This document shows, in pieces, positions 29,550 to 41,323 of a stretch of 64,000 bases of DNA. The notes below the pieces were generated by a model that worked only from the letters and a program-made list of their open reading frames with translations, searched no databases and was not told the origin of the DNA. The translations under genes were made by a program, and so were the position numbers. This DNA comes from Chlorops oryzae (lineage: Eukaryota > Arthropoda > Insecta > Diptera > Chloropidae): NCBI GenBank assembly GCA_020466095.1, contig CM035807.1, positions 76,786,004 to 76,850,003 on the forward strand. Direction: 5' to 3'. The number at the start of each line of letters is the position of its first letter. Positions within the stretch are counted from its first letter, which is position 1.

Positions 29550-30276
29550 CTGTTTTGTTTTGATCAAGTATGACACAGTGCTGCCAGTACCGTTGGACAA
29601 CTTTTCCCTCGGTAGTCCTTTTCCCTTTTTTCCCTACATATTAGCAACTCAGCAATTTTCTTTACATTTTCTGAATTTTTTAAATATTTGTTGGAGAGAG
29701 GAGAGCGGGGATTCCTCTCCCCGCTGATTTGTTGAGCATTGTTGAAGGTATGTGTAAACAGGCGCAATTGGGGGCTCACGTCTCGACGCACCCCTGAAAA
29801 CTGACAATTAGCCAAGATTTATAGAAACCAGATTGCGCAGATCTCGAAAAAATAATGAATGCTTCTGCGCGTAACGTCACAAGGCACTACATTTCAATTG
29901 TTTTTTCAAACATTTTTCGACGAGTACAAATTTTCGGAAAATATTTGTTTGGTTTCAAGATTTACACAAATTTTCTATAAATCTTGGTAGACTGTGTTAT
30001 TGTGTCCTGTGACGTCACGTTAACAGCTGATTTTTGTAAGCAACATGACGGAGCTGCGCAAAGCGTAATTTTATTTTCTACAAATCTTGACAATTAGCAA
30101 AGCCAAACGCAAACTGACGTACTTGCAGTCGCTACGTTTCCTTCGGTAACACAATTTCTTCGAATTGATGTTACTCTAAATGCCACAGAGTTGTTTTTCG
30201 TATTCAAAAAACCTCACATTCGCTTCTTCCTGTACAAAAACCTTGGAATTTTACTCAATACACTTTAAATGCATTT

Positions 30277-30440
30277 GTGGGCGTGGCAGTGGCCAGGATT
30301 ATCCTCGGGGCCAGACATACCTGTATGCCAAATATCGACATGATTGGGACAGCCGTTTGCAAGAAGATTCGAACACAGATGGAAAGGCGGACGGACAGAA
30401 GGACATGTTTTCGAACTTGATCAAAAATATATTTTTTTTT
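30277..30440 (-). mobile_element. Degenerate GTCY-type Helentron remnant
   Basis: GGGCGTGGC followed by GGCGGACGGACAGAAGGACA and ATGTTTTCGAACTTGATC. Short and diverged from the A-F family. Lies just downstream of TRIAP1. Confidence 0.5.
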
Positions 30441-30639
30441 GGATTTATATATATTGTTTTGAGTGCTTTAAAAACATTGATGACTGTAACCATTTTCTGT
30501 TTTCCAGCATAACCTTTGAAACTAAAAAAAGGGCTAGTATCCAGGATTTCAATAAATCTTTCAGTCCATCAAGTCAGTCTTCCCGATATATCGTCACCAT
30601 TGCCAAAAAAAAAAAACTTTTGAGTTGTACTTTCAGTTA

Positions 30640-31029
<390 letters not shown>

Positions 31030-31224
31030 TTATACATCAAATTTGTAAGAAATTATCATCAGGATATTTTAACTTACAGATAAAACAGATGAAAAAACGG
31101 CTCTTAAATTAATTTTCTCAAATATATAAAGTTATTTAAAAACTATTATATAGTTCGTCCAATGACCAAATTGCCTTTTGACCTAGACTTAGAATATAAC
31201 TTGGATTTAGCTTATAACCTAGAT

Positions 31225-31297
31225 TTATACTTGTATTGGGTAACAGGTGTGCACCTAATACTCAGTAACGAATACATGTTTGTTACAGCTCTAATAT
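31225..31297 (-). mobile_element. Solo terminal fragment of the TAGAG MITE
   Basis: Reads on the minus strand as TTAGAGCTGTAACAA, then TTCGTTACTGAGTA and AGGTGTGC, matching 29083-29135. It lies about 90 bases before the start of Ly6 gene B. Confidence 0.6.
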
Positions 31298-31388
31298 GTT
31301 TAGGGCGTGTTTTGGTTTTTATTTACAGTATTTAGTTGATTTTATTGAATTGTGTTAGGTTGAGTAAGTACGCCGAAGCTTCGCAAAG

Positions 31389-32018
31389 ATGAGAGCAGTT
31401 GATTGTGTTGTTTTGATGTTTTGCGTGGCGGTGTTTGCTCTACAAACAGGTAACGAATCGTATTGGTTTTGTTGTTGTTTCAAGTAACATTAGTAACAAT
31501 TGTTGCATTGCGAACGGAAAACCAAATTCAAATTAATGTTATCCTTTATATGATATTATTTTAGCAAGTGCCATCAAATGTTGGGCTTGCCAATCCGACA
31601 TCGACCCGCGTTGCGGTGATCCTTTCGACAATAATACATTGGTATGGTATTTAATAACAGACGCGATATTTGTTTCTTCATGATGAAATCCAATTTGCAG
31701 GTAATTTCCGATTGCTCAAAGGAACCAGATCTGGCGCATTTGCCCGGCGTACGTCCAACTATGTGCCGTAAGATCCGTCAAAAAGTGCATGGTGAATGGC
31801 GTTACTTCCGAAGCTGTGCATATATGGGAGAGCCCGGAATTGAGGGCGACGAGCGATTTTGCCTGATGCGTACTGGGACCTATAACATATTTATGGAATA
31901 CTGCACGTGCAATAGCAAGGATGGTTGTAATACTGCCGCCCTATTAGATCTTAACAAAATTCTTGTGTGGCTGGCGACGCTGTCAGCATGTTTGTTGGCC
32001 TCAACTCTGAGGCGATAG
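31389..32018 (+). CDS. Ly6/uPAR-domain GPI-anchored protein B
   Basis: Exons 31389-31449, 31565-31641 and 31701-32018; 151 aa. Signal peptide MRAVDCVVLMFCVAVFALQ, then the Ly6 start IKCWACQSDIDPRCGDPF and conserved DCSKEPDL, MCRKIRQKV, RSCAYMG and the close YCTCNSKDGCN. The hydrophobic tail KILVWLATLSACLLASTLRR suggests a GPI signal. GDPF and CRK..Q..GEWR..RSC are typical of the crooked/quiver type in flies. An unspliced reading from 31644 would replace the N-terminus with an unrelated stretch, so the 31701 acceptor (TTTGCAG) is preferred. Confidence 0.88.
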
Positions 32019-33255
32019 TCCCAGCTCTTTCCAAAATGCCTTAAAATATCGAAAACGTATCAAAGCCGAAGTGCCTTCAAACTCGAATATATATTTGTAT
32101 AACTTTTAATCTTAATCGTCTGTAGCAGCTATTAATTATGTTTAAAGTAGAAATGTTTACTTAAAATGTATAAAATTACCGTCCACGGAAAGTACATAAA
32201 GTCTGAATGTTATCATTCCATATACATACGAATCATTTTACGTCCATAGGTATAACGCTTTCTAAAGAAAATTATTTACCTAGATACAATACATAAAAAA
32301 AAAGCGTTTTTTAAAAGTTGAAATTTTTAAATAAATTGGTTTATATTTGAAAACTGCAATAAGTTTTATTTTAGAATAATTTAATGGTTTTTAATAGACA
32401 ATGTTACTAAAAGTCAAAAAAAAGGGTTTTAAAGTACATAAAGCTGGAATGTTATATTCATAAATACTGAATACTTATTTTAGATATTTTTAGATTTTTA
32501 CTAGACAATAATAAAAAAAAGGGCTTTGGGTACATTAAATTCTATTACCAGTAAATTCCGCGTTTATATGAAAACTGCAGTAAATTTTATCGTGCAAGTA
32601 ATGACCTGGTCAATGGTTAATTTATGACCACTCCACCACCCGTCCAGAAAAAGGGATACGTAGGGTGGTTGACGTAAATCGTCTAGTTGTTTTAAGTTAA
32701 GTTGAGTCTGAACTTTAGCTGATGTATCGAGTCCTTGAGATCAACTTATAAAAAATAAACAGTTATCGTCAATTCCCGTTTTAATTATGAACCAGGCGTC
32801 AATTATTCAATAGTTCTCGTTTTAATATTGACGGCAGTTCAAATGTACCAAACATAATATTGATCGATTACTTTCATTTCGAATGGTTGAGCCGCATTTC
32901 GAATGAGTCCAATGTTACACTGGCATTCGACATGATTAAAACTGAATTACTTTTTAGAACTGACTTTCGTAAGTAAAAACTAGGCAATTTAAGTGTGTAT
33001 AAGATTCCATATTAACACTAATTAAAAAAGAGGAAACGCTCGAAGCTGAAAAACTGATTACAACTAGTCTAGTTTGGCTCTAGTTCCAAACTGTTACAAA
33101 AAGGACTAGTATTTTGGGAAAAATTGTTACGCCAAAATTGTTAGAAGTTTGCACTTATTCTATATATAAATTTTCATCAAAATCGGACGTCATGAGTTTT
33201 TCAGACTTTTTGGGTTTTTGGTCCGCAGCTCCCTAAACTTCCTCTACCAGATTAA
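32019..33255. other. Intergenic region after Ly6 gene B
   Basis: 3' UTR and AT-rich sequence without recognisable exons. 33048-33095 is a repeat fragment (TGATTACAACTAGTCTAGTT) also found at 51520-51563. Confidence 0.45.
32330..32335 (+). other. Poly(A) signal candidate for Ly6 gene B
   Basis: AATAAA about 310 bases downstream of the TAG of gene B. No other canonical hexamer was noticed nearer to the stop. Confidence 0.35.
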
Positions 33256-33961
33256 GACATGTCTGTCCGTCTGTATGTCTTTATACAGTTTTCTTATCGA
33301 AGGAGTTGAGCTATCTTGATGAAATTCGGCATGCGTACCGACGGGGACATGATTAAGGGGTACCTCCAGTACTAGGGTCTGTTACGAAAATCACAAAAAC
33401 TGCTCTAAAACTTGAGTTTTTCAAAATATTTTGATGGAATTTGACATTTGAACATATCTTAGGGCAATTAATGTGATTTCAAAAAATTTGAAAAGTGGGC
33501 GAGGTAGAAGGGCGTTTTTCGAAAATTGTCTCCTACATCCGAAATCCAAATGGGACTTGAACGAAAGTTGGCACTTATTCTTCTTTTGTAGCCATACACA
33601 TCCTCCCGAAAAATTTTCTTCATCGTGCATTATGAAGGGTACCTCCAGTACTAAGGTCTGTCACAAAAATCCCAAAACTGCCTCAAAATCAGACTTTTTC
33701 GAAATGTCTCAATGCAATTTAGAATATGAGCGTATATTTAAGTCTCCGATTAGAATTCTAATAATTTGGAGAAGTGGGCGTGGGAAAGGGACGTTTTTAA
33801 TAAAGATACTGAACAAAATACGGTATGTGGGTACCCTTATGGCATAGAATATTCTTTTTTAATGGTCCTGTTTTTGGGCGCGGCTTAAAAAATATTTAAA
33901 CATGTGTGTCTGTGTCGGGTATTTTATTGTCAGGCTCGCCTGACTATAACACCCTTACTTG
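33256..33961 (+). mobile_element. Helentron, 5'-truncated copy D
   Basis: Starts within the GTCY block (ACATGTCTGTCCGTCTG) and ends with GTCAGGCTCGCCTGAC and ACACCCTTACTTG. More diverged than C and F. The usual 5' hairpin is missing. Confidence 0.8.
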
Positions 33962-34177
33962 TTAAGTTTAGAGTTGATTCTAATAAATGTGCATGGGCGT
34001 ATCCTGAATTTCAGTTAGGTAGTTGAAGATACAAATAATTTTTTCTATATATATGATAACACTTTTGCGTATGTTCATAGGTGTTGTCACATGTACGCAT
34101 AGGTTTCCTTTTATCTTCTGAAGAATTTTGGAGGCGTTGTCTAATTTCTTGATATTCCTGGATACTCTTTCAATATA

Positions 34178-34451
34178 ATGGAAACTACGCCTAGGGGTAC
34201 TTTTCAATTGGGAAAAATTGCCGCAGATATAAAGGCGATTAAGCTTTCATTTTTGTCGATTCATGAAGGACTTATTGATTGGAAAAATAACCAATCCCAC
34301 AATTTACTGCGAAGGTTAATCACATATTTAAAGTCTTCTTTACGATTATTTCATGTTTTTTTTGAACGAATTATTTTTCGTTTATTTTTGAATAGACAAT
34401 TTAACGGACAAAAATGTTACATCAGGCAGTTTCCCTCCATTATCGGTCAAT
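34178..34451 (+). CDS. Candidate small two-exon ORF (uncertain)
   Basis: ATG 34178 opens METTPRGTFQLGKIAADIKA with a helical middle. A possible 81-bp intron (34315-34395) has donor GTTAAT and a good acceptor TTTTTGAATAG. Joined, it ends RQFNGQKCYIRQFPSIIGQ (about 65 aa). Without splicing the frame is also open because the intron is a multiple of three. An open frame lies on the opposite strand at 33980-34207. Not recognised; may be chance. Confidence 0.25.
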
Positions 34452-34759
34452 AGCCAGTAGTCTTATCGTCCACCGCTTAAAATAACGAAATAGCAATTAC
34501 ATCCGCACAATTTAAAAACAAAAATAATTCAAAATATTAATGCAACTGTTTGTCATAAGAAATATTTTACCTTATCCGCTGTACTTGATAAGCTGTCGAT
34601 AACAAATTAAAAGTTCGCGGAATTCTTTGAAAACATTTCGAAAATCAACCACAAGAAACAAACTTCTCAGATTTAATATTTTATTTACTCGTTTTTATTG
34701 GTACCTATCTATTATCTTCCTCGAGAGAAGACTGAAGCGGAGGTCTCAACCTGAATGAG

Positions 34760-35206
34760 GGTCATCTAAGCTTTTATACAGATGGCTCTAAACTTTTATA
34801 CAGTCGCCGCTCGGTGCTAGTTGGAGTACTGACTGGACACTGCTTGATTGGCCCTCACGCCAGAAGATTGGGAGCGACAGGCTTCGATTTTTCTAGAAGT
34901 TGCCAATTCGAGGAAGAGAAAGAAGCTCCTCAACACCTGCTCTTACATTGTCCGGCTCTTGCGAGGCAAAGGCGAACATTTTTAGGGCGTTATTTTCTTA
35001 ACCAATTTTTTGAAATTGGTTGTATCGACCCGTTGAGTCGCTTCATTGAAAGCGCTAAATGGTTTTAAAAATAGTTGTCCGTACATACGTATTCACCATA
35101 TATGTACCTCTGAGAAGAGATCGGGTATCACAATGGACCTACCTGGTCTAAGTGCGCCCTAGAAGCGGCCCATCTAACCTTACCTAACCTAACCTAACCT
35201 AACCTA
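34760..35206 (+). mobile_element. Non-LTR retrotransposon 3' fragment (RNase H end)
   Basis: SFYTDGSKL at about 34772 is the RNase H first-aspartate motif. After an internal deletion the frame 34814-35068 gives LVGVLTGHCLIGPHARRLG and HLLLHCPALARQRRTFLG, the C-terminal region of R1/I/LOA-type LINEs. A 3' UTR and a (CCTAA)n tail follow. Dead fragment. Confidence 0.75.
35183..35206. repeat. (CCTAA)n tail, about 5 units
   Basis: Pentamer array at the 3' end of the LINE fragment. Read on the other strand it is TTAGG, the ancestral arthropod telomere unit; here the position indicates a LINE tail. Confidence 0.8.
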
Positions 35207-35594
35207 TTCTCTTAGTAATTGGCTTAGACGAATGTTTTGAAAAGCTTTATCCTTATTCACTTCGACTTCCAGGAAAATATAATTTCTGAAAGCTATAATT
35301 TGAAGAATCTTATTTAAAACCAAAGGGACTATTACACTCTATCATGAATTAAGAGTTTTCCTATCAAGAATGGGAGTATTCTGAGAAATCTTCACCTCCA
35401 ATTAGAGAGTTGAATGAAAATTTCTTAAAATAATAATTTCTTAATTAAAATAGCAACGAGTAAAGCTAGTTGAAAGCATTGGCATGGCCTAAATGGGCGT
35501 GTCCTTATCCGAATACTAAATTCTAGAGCAGTAATGAATTTGTTTCTCCATTAAATTAATATTTTTTTAAAACATTTATCTTTGTACCAATTAT

Positions 35595-35600
35595 TTTATT
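35595..35600 (-). other. Poly(A) signal candidate for Ly6 gene C
   Basis: AATAAA read on the minus strand, about 200 bases after the TAG at 35801. It lies in an AT-rich stretch, so it is only a candidate. Confidence 0.35.
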
Positions 35601-35800
35601 TATTATTATTATTTTTTTTTAACAATTGACCACTTACAAAAAAAACGAAATATTAGAATTTTGTATAGAAAAACTTTAAAACAAACTTTAAGACGGATTG
35701 TTTACGAGGCGGACGCTTTTAACGAAGTGAGAAGGTATTTGAAAATTTCAGATATAGACTTATCACAATTATAATAATTATAGCAACAAATTTTTAGAAT

Positions 35801-38800
35801 CTACAAAAGAAACTTTGCGACAACAAACGCCAAGATTGTCATAAGGCCCGCTCCAACGAATCGGCTAGATCCCGAGTTGCCATTGCAGAGGTCGCCCTTG
35901 CATACCATGCATGAGACAACTTCGCGATTATCTGGGAGAACGCAGACGTCTTCCTTTTCGCCAACAGCTTCGAATTGGCAGTCACGAGACACAATGTTGC
36001 TGATTGCATCTAAAATAACAAAATTAAGAAATAAATAAATAAATAATTAAAAAAATAAAAAGCAACAATTATTGATAATAAGACCGATGAGATGTGTTCG
36101 GTTGGTTGGTTAGTGTGGCTGCCACACTTAGGCCCGTCGTGATAGCACGAGAAATGGGAGGACGAAGAAGAACTGAAACATGAAAAATGACACAGCTAAC
36201 ATACGCGCCCGTGGTGGGAGTTGACCCGGAACCTCTCGCATCGTGAGTTAGGCTACGTTAGGCTATGTTAGGCTACAAAAAATTTGAAGATATCATAGTC
36301 AAAACATATAAAAAATCAGTTTGATCAAGAGACACCCAAACATGGCGGCTTGATTACAATATTCATTACCTTAATCAATAACAATGGATTTCAAAAGAAG
36401 AATCATAGTAAAAAATAAAAAATCAGTTGATAAGAGACACAAACATGGGTACAAACAATGGATTTCGAGAAGAGGAAGAGAGAGAGGGAGAGAGAGAAGA
36501 GAGAGAAAGAGACAAGAGAGATAGAGATACAGGGAGAAGAGAGAGAGAGAAATTGCACTGAAACTACCAGGCTCGGACTTGGCAACCGGCTCTCAAGGTG
36601 GGGCATATAGTATGTCATCGTAAGCAAACACAGTAGAATCTGGATATAACGAATCCCTGAAATAATGAACAGCTGGAAATAGTGAACGCTTTTTTGTTAC
36701 AGGTACTTTTCTAAGTAATCAGGGGGGAGAGAGGAATAGGAAAAGGGGATTTTCCCCCGGGCCGGAACTTTCTGAAGGGGCCCACAATTCGCATGGGACT
36801 TGTTTTATTTGGTCGCACATTTTTGTGAGGGGGACCCCGAAAAAAATTCCCCCGGGCCCAAATTTCTCTCTACGGGCTTGTAGAAAGAACAAAGCATTCA
36901 ATCTCGATAATACGAACAACCTGGATACAATGAACAGGATGTGCAAAAATTAATTCACTATATCCAGATTCGACTGTAGTATACGGGCCCTTCAACTCGG
37001 GACGAAACTGTAGTTTATGATTTACAGAGACTTATGGCTACTGTGCCAAATGTTAAGTCAAAGAAACGTTAACTTAAAGAATATGCAAATGAAGGGTGTG
37101 GTCGGTGAAAGCTTTTTAAATATAATCTATGATAATGATTTAGAGAATAAGTTATAAGCTGCAATAAGGAAAGAAATCTGGAATTTATTTGAAACCTATT
37201 ATTTTATATTTTTTCAAATATTATATTTGGCATTTCTGTTCTCTAGTTTTAGTAAATCTTCTCTTCAGATAGGTTTTTATCCAACTTTTTTTAAGGTTTC
37301 TATATTTGTATTACCACTAATTTTAATCCCTTATTATTCTCAAGTGATCTTTGCATTTTAATAAAATTTTATAAAATATTTAAAAAATTCCAATCAACGC
37401 CCAAAGCTCGAAAGCACATAAAAGCTTTCAAAGTCAAATTAATTTATTTAAATATGCATACAATGACTTTACGCCTAACAGATCTGACACGGCATTTGTG
37501 CCTAGGTATGTGTATCTCCCCCATATTCAAATGCTACGTGCCATAGAGCGATGCGGCAGTGTGATTAGTTTTGAATCTGCTAAAAAGTTAGAAAAAAAAA
37601 TCTCTCAGTACTAAAACAAATTGAATACTAACAAGAAATAACAACAAAAACATTCGAATCGGACGCAATGACATCATTCATTTAGACGTGTCTTGAAATT
37701 TTGGTAATTGTATTATTCAATTGTGGAAAATAACGAAAATCCACACCGATTCGAATGAATTAACTCAATTAATTTGTGTAAATTATTTTGGAGAATCAAA
37801 AATGTATGTAAATTTTCGGCATGCATATGACTGTTGCATAATTAATTTATTGAGATTTGCTGCAAATGAATCCTATTTGCACGTACGTACCCTTCGTTAC
37901 GACCTTGTTGCACTTCGTCACCGGCTTGTATTGCTTCATGTTGCTTGGCTTGGGCTGGAGGTCACAGTCGACGATTGAGTTCCTGGCGCTGTAACGCTCA
38001 TTTGAGCATTCTACATCGGTCCACGATTTGCATTTGTAGCATTTGACGGCGTCGGCTTTTTTTTTAAAAGGAAGATAAACAAACGAAATATTTTTGCTTT
38101 AGTTCAATTGAGTTTCCACAAAAGAAAATAATTTTTTTTTTGTGTAGGTACCTACTTAAATGTTCTGAGGAATTCTTAAAGTTATTTATAATTTGTGTAC
38201 TGAGATAAAAATTTCAAAAATTTTCCTCTTGAAGTTATGCCCTTTTTGCTGTCGTTTGCAATCGTTTTGAAAAAGGCATGTTTTAGATGTAAATGAATGA
38301 GGGTAATCACAAGAAATGTGGAGTATCAACAACGAATTGAACAACGAATGAAACTCGAGAAATGTAAGCTTCCTTGTGACTACCCCTTATGAATTATTTA
38401 ATTTTTATCATATTTAAGCAATTGCAAGGCAAACGAAAGCTTCGACGAAAAACTTTTGCAGCTCAAATTAAGAATTTTCTTGTGAAGCTTGAATGAGTCA
38501 GTTTCATTGTTTTCTTTGCAATAGGAAGCCCCGAATAAACAATATGAGAACTCTATGTGCCTATATTCAATTAAAAACCCGACTGCAAATGTCCCAACAT
38601 AATTACTCATCAATGAAAATAGCAATGAGTAAAGTTGGCTGTAAACAAAACTGTCGAGAGGCTGGCTATGATATTTGATAATGACAGGCCCTGGACTTTA
38701 AAACTCAAAAAAAATTTGTAGGCATAATGAGAGGCCCATAAAAAATAAAGAAAGATTCCATTTAAGATCTCAAAATATATATAATTTCCGAAATAAGTTG

Positions 38801-39197
38801 AAAGGAAAATTCCTAAAATATTCTGATTTAATTTTGGTCCAATTTTTTTTGAGCTAAATTAAATAAAAAAGCCTTAGCCTTGAAACTTATATCAAGTTAT
38901 AAGAATGTATTTAATGTGTGTGTCTACGCTGGTTTGTAAATTTGTTTTTCAAACATCGAAATATTGAGAGTGTGTACAAAAATTAACACTTAAAAAAAGT
39001 TCAGTTTTCCAATTGACACGCTGTGTTTACAGTTTTAGTACAGACATCGATTTTCAAAAGTTATTTTTGAACTTTTTGCTTAAAATTTCTCAAACATTGG
39101 CATTTCGCTATTAAATTATAATCGCCGTCTTGGATCACTTACTGCTTTGCATGGCGCACACTGCGATCAAAGCGAAGCTTAGTAAAACGAATTTCAT
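35801..39197 (-). CDS. Ly6/uPAR-domain GPI-anchored protein C
   Basis: Minus-strand exons 39197-39143, 38055-37891 and 36009-35801; 142 aa. Signal peptide MKFVLLSFALIAVCAMQS, Ly6 start VKCYKCKSWTDVECSNERY, then VDCDLQPKPS, KCNKVVTK, DAISNIVSRDCQFEA and the close CMVCKGDLCNGNSG. The C-terminus GAGLMTILAFVVAKFLL is a GPI-type hydrophobic tail, with omega candidates in NGNSGSS. Phases 1-1 match genes A and B, supporting a family that arose by duplication. Intron 2 (37890-36010) contains a SINE, a GA-rich tract and a pogo-like element; intron 1 is 1.1 kb. Confidence 0.87.
36090..36276 (-). mobile_element. tRNA-derived SINE, diverged copy
   Basis: On the minus strand a B-box-like GGGTCAACTCC (36227-36217) and an A-box-like TAGCCTAACTC lie in tRNA-like spacing. 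The body shares GGTTGGTTAGTGTGGC and GTGATAGCACGAGA with the SINE at 49230-49530. The decamer GTTAGGCTAC is repeated three times at 36247-36276. Confidence 0.6.
36470..36552. repeat. GA-rich purine tract
   Basis: Interrupted GAGA runs for about 80 bases within Ly6 gene C intron 2. Confidence 0.8.
36631..36976. mobile_element. pogo-like MITE with nested insertion
   Basis: Inverted ends CAGTAGAATCTGGATATAAC and CAGTCGAATCTGGATATAG, of the pogo/Tigger type; TA follows the right end. From about 36721 to 36885 it is interrupted by a GC-rich segment containing two CCCCCGGGCC motifs, absent from the typical arms, which suggests a second element inside. Confidence 0.65.
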
Positions 39198-40051
39198 TTT
39201 AATTTATTTGATTTGATCTTTAAGTTCACTGTTTTTCTATTTGAGAAATAAAATTACAAGCGCTCGGTTCTTTTCGTTTCGAATGCAGGAATGAGACTAA
39301 AAAGCTCAAAACTCTAGAGTCTAGACATTTGCTATAAAATTGTTTTCCAATGCGAACGGTGATCGCCTTGCTCCGCTCCCCCAAATCTACATGACGGAAA
39401 TGTTTGTTTAAAAATTGAGCAGCCAAAATGATCGAGGCAGGTTTTTGTTTTTTAAACCATATTTCAGACGTGCCATATTTATTCGGATTCGACATTGCCG
39501 TCATTATCGAGTCGAATGGTCTTACTCGGACCCGTCTGTTCGTCTCTTCGTCTATTTTTTCTGATAATTGAGACAGGTTTTAATATTTTACACACGTTCT
39601 AGTTTTTCACTTTGTTTTGATATTGGGTTTCGTTGGAAGCCATTTGAATGAATAATTTATTTAATTTTTCAATTTGAAGCTTTCGTGGTTTTTCTTGGTT
39701 CGAAGATTTCATTGCCGAGTAGCATTTCTGTTTTTCTAATTACTTATTTAATACAGAGACTGTGAAGGCGTTTTGGTATGAAATCTGGTATTTTTTTTTT
39801 TTTTTTTTGTTACATAAACTCCTTTTCAAAGAGTTTGATCGCTTTGAAATAGTAAAACGGTTAATATCAGATAAAATCACCTAGATGAACACCTGTTCAG
39901 GTGGCAATATATTTAAATTCTCTTTGTTTTCATTCCCCTTTCGTGTTTAATTTATGGAATTTTTTGGAATGAGTCTCAGTTTATTGTAGCTCTTAAGTAG
40001 GGTGAATGGTGAACTTTACATTCCGAAGAAATCCATATTTCAGTCATCAAC
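39198..40051. other. Upstream region of Ly6 gene C
   Basis: No exon recognised. Contains a T tract (39791-39808). The promoter of gene C should be within the first few hundred bases, but no element can be named. Confidence 0.4.
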
Positions 40052-40094
40052 AAGAAAAGAAAAGGAGGAAAGAAAACAGAGAGAGAAGAAGAGA

Positions 40095-40143
<49 letters not shown>

Positions 40144-40364
40144 AGAGAGAGAGAGAGAAGAGAGAGAGAGAGTGGATAGAGATAGAGAGAGATGAGAGTA
40201 GAGAGTAGGAGAGAGAGAGTTGGAGGGAGAGTGGGAGAGATAGAGGCAGAGAGCTTGGGAGAGAATTGGGATAGAGTGGGTGAGATAGACAGAGAGAGGT
40301 TGAGTGAGTGAGGACTAGAGAGGGGTGAGAGAGAGAGAGGGCAGAGGGAGATAGAGGAGGAGGA

Positions 40365-40395
<31 letters not shown>

Positions 40396-40500
40396 TAGAG
40401 AGGAGAGAGAGATAGAGAGGGAGAGAGAGAGAGAGGGAGACAGAGCAATAGAGGGAACGAGAGAGAGCGAGGGATGGACAGAGGGACGGGGTGGGAAAAA
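40052..40500. repeat. 450-bp polypurine (GA-rich) tract
   Basis: Nearly uninterrupted A/G with a few T: (GA)n, GGGAGA and AGGAGG blocks. The opposite strand gives long Ser/Leu-rich open frames that are composition artefacts. Confidence 0.92.
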
Positions 40501-40611
40501 GAGAAAAATGGGGAATAAAAATTTGTACTGCATTAAGAGGGAATTTCAACTTCTGTTTTGTTAACATTTTACAGACCACGCCATAATAATGTGACCATTA
40601 TTGAGAGATGG

Positions 40612-41323
40612 GAGTGAAAGCTCCCATAAGCGGACACCCTCCGTTGCGGCCTTTTTGCCCGCTCGTGGGAGATGTCCGCTTTTGGGAGAGTCAAACAAAA
40701 ATGCTTTATTTTACATAGCAATATAAAATAAAATAACTTCAAAGACTGAATTATCTAATGCATTGTCAATTTTGGATGAATACTTGAAAACCTACTAAAA
40801 TACGACAGATGATCACTATAAGGCGGTGAATATATTAGAGTCTATTTTTATTTAAAGTAAAAAAGTCAGGGGCGGATTGGGACAGTTTGCCGCCCTAGGC
40901 AGTTGAGATTTTGCCGCCTCAGACAGCAGCCTCATTTTCGGCTTTTCTTTTATTGATGCATTGACGGTCAGAATTTCCCGCCCAAACAGGTATCAATAAC
41001 AAAACGGGTGTGAGGCTCCTCACACAAAAACAAGAAAAAAAGTAACAAAAAATAAAAAAAATATCTTAAAATTCTTTTACTCGAAAAAAAAAATTTTTTC
41101 TCTTCTCAAAATTGTGTACTAAAGTATTTTTGTTTCACTGTGCCACTGTTTCACGTTGAATGTTTTTATACCTTGCTTATATGTCCGGTTTTACATGCCC
41201 ACCCGTTCGTTTTTTCGTTGAAGTTTGTTTTGTGTCCTTCGAAAAAAGCTTGTGTATTGGAGATTTGTCCGCTTATTGGAGATGTCCGCTTATGGGAGCT
41301 GTCCGCAAGGAGAGCTTTCACTG
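40612..41323. mobile_element. pogo-like DNA element, about 0.7 kb
   Basis: Left end AGTGAAAGCTCCCATAAGCG; right end inverted CAGTGAAAGCTCTCCTTGCG, each followed by further GTCCGCTTATGGGAG copies. TA follows the right end. Ends resemble pogo/Tigger terminal repeats. No transposase remains. Confidence 0.7.

Noticed and set aside
35183..35206. Interstitial telomere
   Set aside because: Too short and located at the end of a LINE 3' UTR.
40040..40579. Long Ser/Leu-rich frames (179, 133 and 72 aa) on the minus strand
   Set aside because: They are the translation of the (GA)n purine tract in several frames; no start context, homology or splice support.
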